DNA from: Streptomyces sp. NRRL F-5135
GTDB lineage: Bacteria; Actinomycetota; Actinomycetes; Streptomycetales; Streptomycetaceae
DNA: 64,000 nucleotides
Reading direction: 5' to 3'
NCBI RefSeq assembly: GCF_000719775.1
Contig: NZ_JOHR01000002.1
Coordinates: forward strand, 124,001-188,000
Below the pieces are notes generated by a model. The model saw only the letters and a program-made list of their open reading frames with translations. It searched no databases and was not told the origin of the DNA. Shown here piece by piece: positions 22,609-32,519 of this stretch (position 1 is the stretch's first letter; each line of letters begins with the position of its first letter). A program made the translations under genes and the position numbers.

Positions 22609-23832
22609 TCACGCGGGCACGATCCGCCCGCTCACCTCGCCCAGGCCCACGCGGACACCGTCCGGACCCGGGGCCCAGGCGGTCAGGGTGATCTCGTCGC
22701 CGTCCTCCAGGAACGTCCTCGCGCCGCCGGGCAGGTCGAGGGGCTCGGTGCCGTTCCAGGTCAGCTCCAGCAGGGAGCCGCGTTCACCGCGCCCCGGGCC
22801 GCTGACCGTGCCGGACGCGAAGAGGTCTCCCGTACGCAGCGAGGCGCCGTTCACCGTCATGTGGGCCAGCTGCTGCGCGGCCGTCCAGTACATGCCGGCG
22901 AACGGCGGCTCGGAGATCACCTGCCCGTTGAGCGACACCGAGATCCGCAGGTCGAAGCCGCCCGGCTCCTCCTCGTCGGAGTCGTCCAGATAAGGGAGGA
23001 GCGGTTCGGTGCGGGCCGGGGGCGCCACCCGGGCCTCGTCCAGGGCCTCCAGCGGGGTCACCCAGGCGGAGACGGACGTGGCGAAGGACTTGCCCAGGAA
23101 CGGGCCGAGCGGGACGTACTCCCAGGCCTGGAGGTCGCGCGCCGACCAGTCGTTGAGCAGACAGAGCCCGAAGACATGGTCGCGGAAGGCGGACTGGGGC
23201 ACGGGCACGCCCTGCCGGGACGGCGCACCGACCACGAAGCCGACCTCCGCCTCGATGTCGAGCTTGACGGAGGGCCCGAAGACGGGCGCGGGATCGGCCG
23301 GCGCCTTGCGCTGGCCCGAGGGGCGCACCACGTCCGTACCGGAGACGACGACGGTGCCCGCCCGGCCGTGGTAACCGATCGGCAGATGCTTCCAGTTGGG
23401 CGTGAGCGCGGCCCCGTCGGGGCGGAAGATGCGGCCGACGTTGGTGGCGTGGTGCTCGCTCGCGTAGAAGTCGACGTAGTCGGCGACCTCGTACGGCAGG
23501 TGCGAGGTCACCGTGGCGAGGGGATGCAGGAGCGGCTCTATGTCCGGCCGGTGCGCGGGGACGGTGACCCATGCGGTCAGGGCGCGCCGGACGTCCCGCC
23601 AGGCCGTGCGCCCGGCGCCCATCAGCGCGTCGAGACCGGGCCGCGCCAGCAGCGCGGCGTACGGGGAGCCCAGCGCGAGGGCCGCGGCGCCGGCGTCGAG
23701 CACATGGTCGCCGATGCGGACCCCGACGCGGCGCCGGTCCGGCTCGTCGGCGGTGGAGAAGACGCCGTACGGCAGGTTGTGCGGTCCGAAGGGATCGCCT
23801 TCGGCCGTTTCGAGCGGGCTCTGCTCGGGCAT
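22609..23832 (-). CDS. fahA: Fumarylacetoacetase
   Basis: This 407-residue enzyme hydrolyses fumarylacetoacetate to fumarate and acetoacetate, the last step of tyrosine and homogentisate breakdown, in the cytosol. The N-terminal SH3-like domain (FGPHNLPYGVF) precedes the catalytic domain with DFYASEHHATNVGRIFRP, the metal-binding glutamates in KLDIEAEVGFVVGA, and LLNDWSARDLQAWEY. The length matches the bacterial and eukaryotic FAH class rather than the shorter FAA hydrolases. It starts at the ATG at 23832 and is not clustered with other tyrosine-degradation genes. Confidence 0.93.
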   Translation of the reverse strand: MPEQSPLETAEGDPFGPHNLPYGVFSTADEPDRRRVGVRIGDHVLDAGAAALALGSPYAALLARPGLDALMGAGRTAWRDVRRALTAWVTVPAHRPDIEPLLHPLATVTSHLPYEVADYVDFYASEHHATNVGRIFRPDGAALTPNWKHLPIGYHGRAGTVVVSGTDVVRPSGQRKAPADPAPVFGPSVKLDIEAEVGFVVGAPSRQGVPVPQSAFRDHVFGLCLLNDWSARDLQAWEYVPLGPFLGKSFATSVSAWVTPLEALDEARVAPPARTEPLLPYLDDSDEEEPGGFDLRISVSLNGQVISEPPFAGMYWTAAQQLAHMTVNGASLRTGDLFASGTVSGPGRGERGSLLELTWNGTEPLDLPGGARTFLEDGDEITLTAWAPGPDGVRVGLGEVSGRIVPA

Positions 23833-24282
23833 GCGGTGCGCCTCGCTTTCCAGGTCGATGAGGACACGTTACGTCGGCGTGGCGGATGTACCTGGGGGTT
23901 TTCGCGGGGTCCGGGGTCGCGCCGCCCGTCAGTTGATCACCGCCACGCCGTCCGCCGACTCGGCTCGTCCGTGACGGGCCGCCAGATACGCGGGTACAGA
24001 GGGGCGGGAGGGGGGCGTAGGGGCGCGCGGGCAAGGGAAGGGGAGGGAGGCAGGGGAGACGGAGGCGAGGGGTGTTGCCTCTCCGTGTTCGGTTCCGTAC
24101 CGGTCGTCGTTCCGGGCCGCCGGTCAAAACGGCCGCCGCGGGTCGTACGGCCGATCTCGAACATACCGGGACCTCCGGGAAGGCGCCCATGGTGATCGAA
24201 AGGGGACCGGATACGCTGACTTGAGTGATGACAACGACACATCGACAATCCGTGTGATCGTCAGCAGACAGGAGTACCTCTC
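23833..24282. other. Divergent gap between fahA and the polyprenyl synthase gene
   Basis: No gene is seen in this 450-bp gap. It must contain both promoters, but I could not assign clear boxes. Its most striking content is a 70-bp purine-rich, G-run-dense tract on the + strand (24001-24072). Confidence 0.5.
24001..24072 (+). other. G-run tract with G-quadruplex potential
   Basis: About a dozen runs of three or more G are spaced by one to six bases, almost free of pyrimidines between 24031 and 24072. Such a tract meets the usual spacing rule for G-quadruplexes on the + strand. It lies between divergent fahA and the polyprenyl diphosphate synthase gene. Confidence 0.6.
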
Positions 24283-25293
24283 GTGACCGTCGTGGGGCCG
24301 TTCGGGCTGAGCGTGCGGGACCAGGCTCTTGAGGCCGATGTCCAGGCGGGGTTGGCGGCCGTGGAGGCGGGCCTGCTCGACGCCACCAAGAGCGATGTGC
24401 CCTTCATCACGGAGGCCGCTCAGCATCTGGTGCGGGCCGGTGGCAAGCGCTTCAGGCCGCTGCTGGTGATCCTCGCGGCGCAGTTCGGCGATCCGGACGC
24501 GCCGGGCGTGGTCCCGGCGGCCGTCGTCGTGGAGCTGACGCACCTGGCGACGCTCTACCACGACGACGTGATGGACGAGGCGGAGGTCCGCCGCGGCGTG
24601 GACAGCGCCAACGCCCGCTGGGGCAACTCGGTGGCCGTCCTCACGGGTGATTTCCTGTTCGCCCGCGCCTCGCACATCCTGGCGGATCTGGGCCCAGAGG
24701 CCGTCCGGGTCCAGGCGCAGGCATTCGAACGGCTGGTCACGGGCCAGATCCTGGAGACGGCGGGGCCGCGTGACGGACGCGATCCGGTCGAGCACTACAT
24801 GGACGTGCTCGGTGGCAAGACCGGTTCGCTGGTGGCCGTCTCGGGCCGGTTCGGCGCGATGGTGTCCGGTGCGGACGAGGCGGTCGTGGACATCCTCACG
24901 CAGTACGGGGAACGGCTCGGCATCGCCTTCCAGCTCGCCGACGACGTCCTGGACATCGCGAGCGATTCGCACGAGTCCGGCAAGACGCCCGGCACGGATC
25001 TGCGCGAGGGGATCCCGACGCTGCCGGTGCTGCTGCTGCGCGCCGAGGCCGAGGCCCACCGGCGCCCGGAGGACTTGGCGCTGGTCGAACTGCTGGCGGG
25101 CGACCTGGCGGACGACGCGCGGCACGCGGAGGCGCTCCGCCTGCTGCGCGCGCACCCGGCGCTGGAGCGGGCGAGACGGGAGACCGTGCGGTACGCCGAG
25201 GCGGCACGGGCGATGCTGGCGCCGCTGCCGGAGTGCGACGCGAAGCGGGCGCTGGAGGAGCTGTGCGACGCGGTGGTGCACCGGGCCGGGTGA
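24283..25293 (+). CDS. Long-chain polyprenyl diphosphate synthase
   Basis: This 336-residue trans-prenyltransferase should extend FPP or GGPP with isopentenyl diphosphate to make the menaquinone side chain, like mycobacterial GrcC1 or HepT. Both aspartate-rich motifs are present: DDVMD (94-98) and DDVLD (220-224). Residues -5 and -4 before the first motif are the small Ala and Thr, which favours a long product, and the substrate-binding GGKRFRP lies at 53-59. The GTG at 24283 has AGGAG about 9 nt upstream. It is a single gene; together with the MenJ-like reductase it brackets the nuo operon. Confidence 0.9.
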   Translation: MTVVGPFGLSVRDQALEADVQAGLAAVEAGLLDATKSDVPFITEAAQHLVRAGGKRFRPLLVILAAQFGDPDAPGVVPAAVVVELTHLATLYHDDVMDEAEVRRGVDSANARWGNSVAVLTGDFLFARASHILADLGPEAVRVQAQAFERLVTGQILETAGPRDGRDPVEHYMDVLGGKTGSLVAVSGRFGAMVSGADEAVVDILTQYGERLGIAFQLADDVLDIASDSHESGKTPGTDLREGIPTLPVLLLRAEAEAHRRPEDLALVELLAGDLADDARHAEALRLLRAHPALERARRETVRYAEAARAMLAPLPECDAKRALEELCDAVVHRAG

Positions 25294-25645
25294 GGCGGCC
25301 CTGGCGTCCGCTGTGTGGCTGACGGGTCCCTGACAGTTTCGGCTCCCGCCCGGCGTGCGCGCGACCGGGGGCGGTCGTGCGGGCCGGTCGTGCGGGTCGG
25401 CCGTGTGAGTTGCCCGTGTGAGTTGGCCGTGCGAGTTGAGGGCTGTCCGCCGCTGTACATCTCAGGGTCCGGGCCCGTACGTCATCCCAGAGCAGTACGG
25501 GAAGTTGCTCCCGGGGGCTGACGCCTACAGACGGCTGATTTGGTCAGATGGTTAACACCACTCCTTACCAATTCAGGTGAGACTGGCGGCGCGGGGTGGA
25601 CGCGGGCAACGGACGGAAGCCGCCGACCACGGAGGTAGGGCACAC
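25294..25645. other. Gap upstream of the LolA-like gene
   Basis: No gene is visible in this 352-bp gap. It contains three 13-bp near repeats of CCGTGTGAGTTGC (25401-25439) and, near 25540-25572, a conspicuously AT-richer pocket with TTGGTC and the partial palindrome TGGTTAACACCA (25549-25560), which probably holds the promoter or operator of the next gene. Confidence 0.4.
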
Positions 25646-26983
25646 ATGGCACCGAACGACAGCGCACAGGCCACGGAGGAGGACAGGGAGCCCGGCGCGC
25701 TCCGCCGCAAGGCGACGCGCTACGCGGTTCCCGTCGCGGTGGCGGGCGTGGCTGCGGCGACCATCGGGCTCGTCCCGGCACTCGCCGCCACCGGCGACCC
25801 TGATCTGCCGAGGATCAGCGCGCAGCAGCTCATCGAGAAGATGGCGGCCTCGGACACCGAGCAGCTCTCGGGCTCGGTGAAGATCACCACGGACCTGGGT
25901 CTTCCGTCGCTGGCGGGCCTCGGCGACATGATGGGCGGTTCGCCCGCCCTCAAGGGCGGCGGGGGCGGCCAGGGGGACGGCTCCGCCGCGGACCCGGCCG
26001 CCAAGCTGGCGGAACTCAGCTCGGGCTCGCACACCCTGCGCGTCGCGGTGGACGGCGCCGACAAGCAGCGCCTCTCGATCGTGGACGACGCCGCCGAGTA
26101 CAGCCTGATCCACAACGGCGACGAGGTCTGGGCGTACGACAGCGCCTCCAACGAGGCCTACCACGCGAAGTCCCCGGGGTCCTCCGAGACGTCGAAGGGC
26201 GGCGCGGACAGGGACGGGCACAAGGACGGGCACAAGGGCGGGGGCGCGTCGAGCGACGAGCTCCCGGCGACTCCCCAGGACTTTGCCGAGCAGGCGCTGA
26301 AGGCGGTCGGCGACACGACCTCCGTGACGGTCGACGGCACCTCGCGGGTCGCCGGGCGGGACGCGTACCAGCTGTTGATCAAGCCCAAGCAGTCGGGCTC
26401 GACGGTCGGTGCGATCAAGGTCGCGGTCGACTCCGAGACCGGCACCCCGCTCAAGTTCACGCTGGCGCCCAGCAGCGGTGGCAAGGCCGTGCTCGATGTC
26501 GGGTTCACCGACGTGGACTTCGCCAGGCCCGCCGCCTCGACGTTCGACTTCACTCCGCCCAAGGGCACGAAGGTGACGGAGGGCGAGAAGTCCGGGAAGG
26601 AGCCCCGGAAGGCCCCCCAGGGCCCGCGCGGCCCGCAGGGTCTGCCGCTGCTGCCCGGCGGTGACCATGACGGCCAGGGCGGCATGAAGGTCATCGGCGA
26701 GGGCTGGACCGCGGTCTACGTGCTGGGCGAGGGCGCGGGCAGCCACGAGGGCGCGCAGTCCGGGAAGGCGGAGAAGCAGGAGAAGTCGGCGAAGCCGGAA
26801 GGCATGCCGGCGGACGCCGAGAAGCTGCTGGGCTCGCTGGGCAACCGGGTCGACGGAAAGTTCGGTTCGGGGACGGTCTTCGAGACCCGGATCGTCAACG
26901 CCCTGGTGACGGACGACGGCACGGTCTACGCGGGCGCGGTGACGAAGGAGTCGCTGCTCAAGGCCGCCAACGAGGCGAAGTGA
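25646..26983 (+). CDS. Exported LolA-like (DUF2092-type) lipid-binding-fold protein
   Basis: The 445-residue product has an N-terminal transmembrane or signal segment (about residues 27-48, AVPVAVAGVAAATIGLVPALAA) with no lipobox cysteine, then SAQQLIEKMAASDTEQLSGSVKI, typical of the LolA/LppX-like beta-fold family found in actinobacteria. Inserts rich in Gly, Asp and Lys occur near residues 95-115, 180-200 and 315-335. The ATG has GGAGG about 11 nt upstream. It is followed after 186 bp by an ABC transporter pair in the same direction, so a role in moving a lipid or envelope component is plausible but unproven. Confidence 0.7.
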   Translation: MAPNDSAQATEEDREPGALRRKATRYAVPVAVAGVAAATIGLVPALAATGDPDLPRISAQQLIEKMAASDTEQLSGSVKITTDLGLPSLAGLGDMMGGSPALKGGGGGQGDGSAADPAAKLAELSSGSHTLRVAVDGADKQRLSIVDDAAEYSLIHNGDEVWAYDSASNEAYHAKSPGSSETSKGGADRDGHKDGHKGGGASSDELPATPQDFAEQALKAVGDTTSVTVDGTSRVAGRDAYQLLIKPKQSGSTVGAIKVAVDSETGTPLKFTLAPSSGGKAVLDVGFTDVDFARPAASTFDFTPPKGTKVTEGEKSGKEPRKAPQGPRGPQGLPLLPGGDHDGQGGMKVIGEGWTAVYVLGEGAGSHEGAQSGKAEKQEKSAKPEGMPADAEKLLGSLGNRVDGKFGSGTVFETRIVNALVTDDGTVYAGAVTKESLLKAANEAK

Positions 26984-27169
26984 CGCCGGACTGAGGCAGG
27001 ACCGGCGCGGAACGCGGAACGCGGAACCGACGCGGGAACGAGCCGCCCCGTCGCACCTCGTGTGCGGCGGGGCGGAACGCTGACCGGCGCCGGTCCGTTC
27101 AGGAAACGGGGCTCCGCGGTCGATGACGGACGACGAGGAGCGGGACGGACGTCGAGGGGAGGACGGGCC

Positions 27170-28249
27170 GTGGGTGCCGGACCGGGTACGCACGCGCACG
27201 ACGGGATCGCGGCGGGCGACGGCGCCGTGATCGAGACGCGCGGTCTCACCAAGCGCTACCGGGGTGGCCGGCCCGCGGTCGACCGCCTCGACCTCGCCGT
27301 GCCCGCCGGCAGCGTCTTCGGCTTCCTCGGGCCCAACGGATCGGGAAAGACCACCACGATCCGGATGCTGCTGGGCCTGATCGCGCCGACGGCCGGTTCG
27401 GTCAGGCTCCTCGGCCGGCCGATGCCCGGCGCGGGGCGCGCCGTCCTGCCCGAGGTGGGGGCGCTGATCGAGGGCCCCGCGCTGTACGGGTACCTGTCGG
27501 GCCGGGACAACCTCCTGCGGTACGACTCCGCCGACCCGACGGCCGACCCCCGGACGCGTACCGCGCGGGTGGCAGCGGCGCTGGACCGGGTGGGGCTGGC
27601 CCCGGCGGCGGGGAAGAAGGCCAGGGCGTACTCCCTCGGCATGAAACAGCGGCTCGGCCTGGCGTCGGCGCTGCTGCGCCCGCGCCGGCTTCTGGTGCTG
27701 GACGAGCCGACCAACGGACTGGACCCGCAGGGCATGCGGGAGATCAGGGCGCTGGTGCGGGAGCTGGCGGCGGAGGGCACGACCGTTTTCCTCTCCTCGC
27801 ACCTCCTCGACGAGATCGAGCAGGTGTGCACGCACGTCGCGGTGATGACCCGGGGGCGGCTGATCACTCAGGGGACGGTCGCCGAGCTGGCGGCCGGGAC
27901 CCGCGGCCGTCTCGCGGTCACGACGCCGGACACGGGCGAGGCGGTCCGGGTGCTGGCGGGGCACGGGGTGACGGACGTGAGCGTGGCGGGGGACAGGGTG
28001 AGCGGCCGGCTCCCCACGGAGGACATGGCGGCCGCGGCAGGCACGGCAGGCACGGCAGGCGCGGCAGGCACGACAGGGACGGCCGACGGGGCGGGTGCGG
28101 CAGGCGGGGCGGCGTCCGTGGATCCGGCCGATCTCAACGCCGCCCTCGTCCGCGCCGGAGTGCGGGTACGGGCGTTCGGCGTCGAGCGGGTCTCCCTCGA
28201 GGACGCCTTCGTCGCGCTGACGGGGGAGGGCTTCGATGTCGCGGGCTGA
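27170..28249 (+). CDS. ABC transporter ATP-binding protein (ABC-2 type exporter)
   Basis: This 359-residue ATPase powers the permease encoded downstream. It has Walker A GPNGSGKTTT, a signature region YSLGMKQRLGLASALL, Walker B LLVLDEPTNGLDPQG, and the H-loop SSHLLDEIE. The GTG at 27170 is supported by GGGGAGGA 6 nt upstream; the conserved domain begins at a GTG at 27227, which could be an alternative start. After the NBD, the C-terminal region carries an Ala/Gly/Thr tract encoded by five 9-bp repeats (28034-28078). The end overlaps the permease gene by 14 nt. Confidence 0.88.
   Translation: MGAGPGTHAHDGIAAGDGAVIETRGLTKRYRGGRPAVDRLDLAVPAGSVFGFLGPNGSGKTTTIRMLLGLIAPTAGSVRLLGRPMPGAGRAVLPEVGALIEGPALYGYLSGRDNLLRYDSADPTADPRTRTARVAAALDRVGLAPAAGKKARAYSLGMKQRLGLASALLRPRRLLVLDEPTNGLDPQGMREIRALVRELAAEGTTVFLSSHLLDEIEQVCTHVAVMTRGRLITQGTVAELAAGTRGRLAVTTPDTGEAVRVLAGHGVTDVSVAGDRVSGRLPTEDMAAAAGTAGTAGAAGTTGTADGAGAAGGAASVDPADLNAALVRAGVRVRAFGVERVSLEDAFVALTGEGFDVAG
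28034..28078 (+). repeat. 9-bp tandem repeat in the ABC ATPase gene
   Basis: Five units close to ACGGCAGGC are joined head to tail and encode a Gly-Thr-Ala tract in the C-terminal domain of the ATPase. The period preserves the frame. Confidence 0.8.
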
Positions 28250-29273
28250 GCCCCCTGCCGCCACGGCGGGGCGGGGAGCGAAGGAGAGCGTTGGCGTGGA
28301 CCCCGAGGCGGGCGTGGACCCCGAGGCGGGTGCGGGCCCCGGGGCGGGCGGCGGTCGTGACGCGGGTACCGGTCGCGAGGCCGGTGCCCCGGTCCGGGCG
28401 CGGCGGCCTTGGTGGACGCCGGCGCTCGTCCGCTCCGAGCTGACCATCACCTTCCGCCGCTGGCGCACGGCCGCCCTGCTGGCCGTCCTCGCGGCCGTAC
28501 CGGTCCTCATCGGCATCGCCGTACGGATCGAGACGGGCGGTGGCGGAGGGGCCGGGGGAGCCGGCGGGACCGGCGGCGGCCACGGCATGACGGGTGGCGG
28601 TGGCCCCGCCTTCCTCACCCAGGTCACCAACAACGGCCTGTTCCTGGTCTTCGCCGCCCTCGCCGCGACCCTGCCCGTCTTCCTGCCGATGGCGGTCGGC
28701 GTCATCGCGGGTGACGCGGTCGCGGGCGAGGCCGGCGGCGGGACGCTGCGCTACCTGCTGGTGGCACCGGCGGGGCGGACGCGGCTGCTGCTCGCCAAGT
28801 TCGTCTCCACCCTGGCCTTCTGCCTGGCCGCGACGCTCGTCGTGGCGGCCTCCGCGCTGGCCGTGGGGGCACTGCTCTTCCCGCTGGGAGAGGTCACGAC
28901 CATCTCGGGAACCCGGATATCGTTCGCCGAGGGGCTGATACGGGCCGCGCTGATCGCGGTGATCGTCGCGGCCTCCCTGGCCGGCGTCGCCGCGCTCGGC
29001 CTGTTCGTCTCCACCCTGACCGGCAGTGGGATCGCCGCGATGGCGGCCACGGTGGGCCTGGTGATCACCGCGCAGATCGTGGACACGATCCCGCAGTTGC
29101 ACGCGATCCAGCCGTACCTCTTCCCGCACTACTGGCTCTCGTTCGCGGACCTGCTGCGCGAGCCGGTCCACTGGGAGGAGATCGGCAGGAACCTGGGACT
29201 TCAGGGGCTCTACGTGGCGGTGTTCGGGTCGGCCGCGTGGGCGCGCTTCACGACGAAGGACATCACGTCGTGA
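28236..29273 (+). CDS. ABC-2 type transporter permease
   Basis: The 345-residue product is the membrane partner of the preceding ATPase. A long Gly/Asp/Ala-rich cytoplasmic N-terminus (about 60 residues) precedes about six membrane helices in the ABC-2 arrangement, including a first helix at TAALLAVLAAVPVLIGIAV and a Gly/His-rich external loop (near residues 105-125). The ATG at 28236 has GGGGGAGGG 6 nt upstream and lies inside the ATPase gene. The substrate is unknown. Confidence 0.85.
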   Translation: MSRAEPPAATAGRGAKESVGVDPEAGVDPEAGAGPGAGGGRDAGTGREAGAPVRARRPWWTPALVRSELTITFRRWRTAALLAVLAAVPVLIGIAVRIETGGGGGAGGAGGTGGGHGMTGGGGPAFLTQVTNNGLFLVFAALAATLPVFLPMAVGVIAGDAVAGEAGGGTLRYLLVAPAGRTRLLLAKFVSTLAFCLAATLVVAASALAVGALLFPLGEVTTISGTRISFAEGLIRAALIAVIVAASLAGVAALGLFVSTLTGSGIAAMAATVGLVITAQIVDTIPQLHAIQPYLFPHYWLSFADLLREPVHWEEIGRNLGLQGLYVAVFGSAAWARFTTKDITS

Positions 29274-29286
29274 CCGTCGGCGCAGG

Positions 29287-29340
29287 GGCCGCTCGGGCCG
29301 CAGGGACCGCTCGGGCCGCAGGGACCGCCGGGGCCGCAGG
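29287..29340 (+). repeat. 18-bp tandem repeat after the permease gene
   Basis: Three units close to GACCGCTCGGGCCGCAGG (starts at 29287, 29305 and 29323) follow a truncated copy that begins at the permease stop. They lie in non-coding sequence just before a very strong terminator. Confidence 0.8.
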
Positions 29341-29360
29341 GTGCGCCATCGGTCACGGGA

Positions 29361-29408
29361 CCGCCCGCGTGCGCGGTGTACGTACGCGTACACCGCGCAC
29401 GCGGGCGG
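29361..29408. terminator. Very strong bidirectional terminator
   Basis: A perfect 22-bp stem (29361-29382 with 29387-29408) closes a TACG tetraloop. It sits between the convergent ends of the ABC permease gene and the aminopeptidase gene, so it should stop transcription from both sides. Confidence 0.9.
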
Positions 29409-29445
29409 GTCGGTGTGCGGGCCTGCGCCACGCGGGGGTTCGTGA

Positions 29446-30606
<1,161 letters not shown>

Positions 30607-30660
30607 TCAAGGGCGCGAACGGGACACGGGAGTTCGCCCGGAGGCGGCGCGGGGGGCCGG

Positions 30661-30716
30661 GAGGCCCGGGGGACAGGCGGCCGGCCCGGGGGACAGGCGG
30701 CCCGAGGGACGGGCGG
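30661..30716. repeat. 20-bp tandem repeat ending at the VOC gene stop
   Basis: Two nearly identical 20-bp units and a shortened third (start points 30661, 30681 and 30701) share CCCGGGGGACAGGCGG. They lie directly downstream of the VOC gene on its own strand and could form hairpins. Confidence 0.7.
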
Positions 30717-31175
30717 CTACGCCACGCAGAACTCGTTCCGTTCGGGGTCGAGCATGAGTGTCCACTCGCCCCCGTGCTCCTTGACCTGGCGCACCACCGT
30801 CGCCCCGAGCTCCTCCAGCCGCTCGACCTCGGCGGCACGGCCTCCGGGGCCGCTGTGCACGTCGATGTGCAGCCGGTTCTTCGCGGAGGTGTCCGTCTTC
30901 CGCTCCGGTACCCGCTGGAAGAGGATCCGACGGCCGAGCCCCGTACCGCTGGTCTCGTCGTAGGGATCGTCCGGATGGCGGACGGCGATCAGGTCACGAA
31001 AGGCACGCCGGCCGTGTGATTCCACGGTGGCGGCGGCCGGCACCTGGCCGAGCGCCAGCAGCCGGTCGACGAGGGCGCTGTTGTCCTCGACGACGTACCC
31101 GAGTGCCGCTGCCCAGAAGTCGGCCTGGGCGTGGGGGTCGTTGGCGTCGATGACGAGTTTCCAGTGCAGAGGCAT
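30717..31175 (-). CDS. VOC-superfamily (glyoxalase-like) protein
   Basis: The 152-residue product has the paired beta-alpha-beta-beta-beta modules of the vicinal oxygen chelate superfamily: HWKLVIDANDPHAQADFWAA at the N-terminus, RLHIDVHSG near the middle and GGEWTLMLDPERNEFCV at the end. The motif DPERNEFCV marks the glyoxalase-like subfamily 6 common in actinobacteria, many of unknown substrate. I start it at the ATG at 31175 where the fold begins. It is probably a small metabolite-modifying or resistance protein; nothing in the context narrows this. Confidence 0.8.
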   Translation of the reverse strand: MPLHWKLVIDANDPHAQADFWAAALGYVVEDNSALVDRLLALGQVPAAATVESHGRRAFRDLIAVRHPDDPYDETSGTGLGRRILFQRVPERKTDTSAKNRLHIDVHSGPGGRAAEVERLEELGATVVRQVKEHGGEWTLMLDPERNEFCVA

Positions 31176-31256
31176 GGGAACACTTGTACTAGTCGGGCGA
31201 GAGGGGTGCAACGGATATGCCCGGCCCGCCGCCCCGGTGGCGCGGGCGGTTCCGCC

Positions 31257-32321
31257 TCAGCCGGCCGGTTCGCGGGTGTCGGGGGACGCGGACTCCGCCG
31301 CCCCGGCCCGCGGGGCGCGCCCATCCGGCCGGTCCCGCGCGTCCGTGCGGACCGGCGGGGCCTCGGTGGCCGGTGTCGCCCGCGCCGCCGAGGCCGCCAG
31401 TCGCAGCGCCTGGGCCCTCGTACGCCGGGCCGTTCGCAGCGCGTCGGCCGTCAGGAGTGTCAGCGCCAGCCAGACGAGCGAGAAGCCGGCCCACCGCTCC
31501 GGGGGCATCGCCTCGTGGAAGTAGAGGATGCCCAGCAGGAACTGGAAGACAGGGGCCAGGTACTGGAGCAGGCCCAGGGTCGACAGCGGTACGCGGATCG
31601 CCGCCGCGCCGAAGCAGACCAGCGGCAGCGCGGTGATCAGGCCCGTCGACGCGAGCAGTGCCACATGGCCGGCGCCCTCCGAGCCGATCGTGGCCCCGCC
31701 CGTGGCGCTCAGCCACACCAGATAGCCGAGCGCGGGCAGGAACAGGACCGCCGTCTCCGCTGCCAGGGACTCCAGGCCGCCGATGTTGACCTTCTTCTTG
31801 ACCAGGCCGTACGTCGCGAACGAGAAGGCCAGCACCAAGGAGATCCACGGCGGGCGCCCGTACCCGACGGCCAGCACCACCACCGCCGCGCCACCGACGA
31901 GGACCGCCGCCCACTGGGCGGGCCGCAGCCGCTCCTTGAGCAGCAGGACGCCCAGGGCGATGGTCACCAGGGGGTTGATGAAGTAGCCCAACGACGCCTC
32001 GACGACCCGCCCGGCGTTGACCGCCCAGATGTAGAGACCCCAGTTGACGGTGATGACGGAGGCCGCCACCGTGATGAGCCCCAGCTTGCGCGGCTCCCGC
32101 AGCAGTGCGCGGATCCAGCCCCAGCGGCGCAGCACCAGCAGCCACAGGGCCACCAGCGCCAGCGACCAGACCATCCGGTGGGCGAGGATCTCCATCGCCC
32201 CGGCCGGTTCCAGCAGCGGCCAGAAGAGCGGGACCAGCCCCCACATGCCGTAGGCGCCGATCCCGTACAGCAGACCCGCCCGCCGCTCGGTGTCCGCTCG
32301 CCGCCCGGTGTCCGCCCGCAC
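31257..32321 (-). CDS. rarD: EamA-family transporter RarD
   Basis: RarD proteins are ten-helix members of the drug/metabolite transporter superfamily; substrate unknown. The 354-residue product has the RarD opening GLLYGIGAYGMWGLVPLFW, NWGLYIWAVNAGRVVEASLGYFINPL, and the second EamA repeat with LQYLAPVFQFLLGILYFHEAM. The GTG at 32321 follows GGGAGGGCGAGG and gives about 20 residues before the first helix; upstream open sequence is not conserved. The last 55 residues are an Arg/Ala/Asp-rich cytoplasmic tail beyond the usual end of the family. Confidence 0.9.
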   Translation of the reverse strand: MRADTGRRADTERRAGLLYGIGAYGMWGLVPLFWPLLEPAGAMEILAHRMVWSLALVALWLLVLRRWGWIRALLREPRKLGLITVAASVITVNWGLYIWAVNAGRVVEASLGYFINPLVTIALGVLLLKERLRPAQWAAVLVGGAAVVVLAVGYGRPPWISLVLAFSFATYGLVKKKVNIGGLESLAAETAVLFLPALGYLVWLSATGGATIGSEGAGHVALLASTGLITALPLVCFGAAAIRVPLSTLGLLQYLAPVFQFLLGILYFHEAMPPERWAGFSLVWLALTLLTADALRTARRTRAQALRLAASAARATPATEAPPVRTDARDRPDGRAPRAGAAESASPDTREPAG

Positions 32322-32519
32322 CGGCCCTCGCCCTCCCACTGGTCCTCCCCCTGCGTGTGCCGTGGCCCGTGCGCGGCCCGGCGGTACCGCTGACGGTAGC
32401 GCCGGGCCGGGCGGGGTGTCATGCCCGTATCGCCATACGGTCATGACCATGGACGAACGGACCGGCGGTTTGCGGGGGTTCGGGAGCAGGGAGTGACGAA
32501 TGCGGGCGGGGGAGGAGAA

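Noticed and set aside
22609..24195. A long + strand frame opposite fumarylacetoacetase
   Set aside because: Fumarylacetoacetase is conserved over its whole length on the minus strand; the + frame has no family resemblance.
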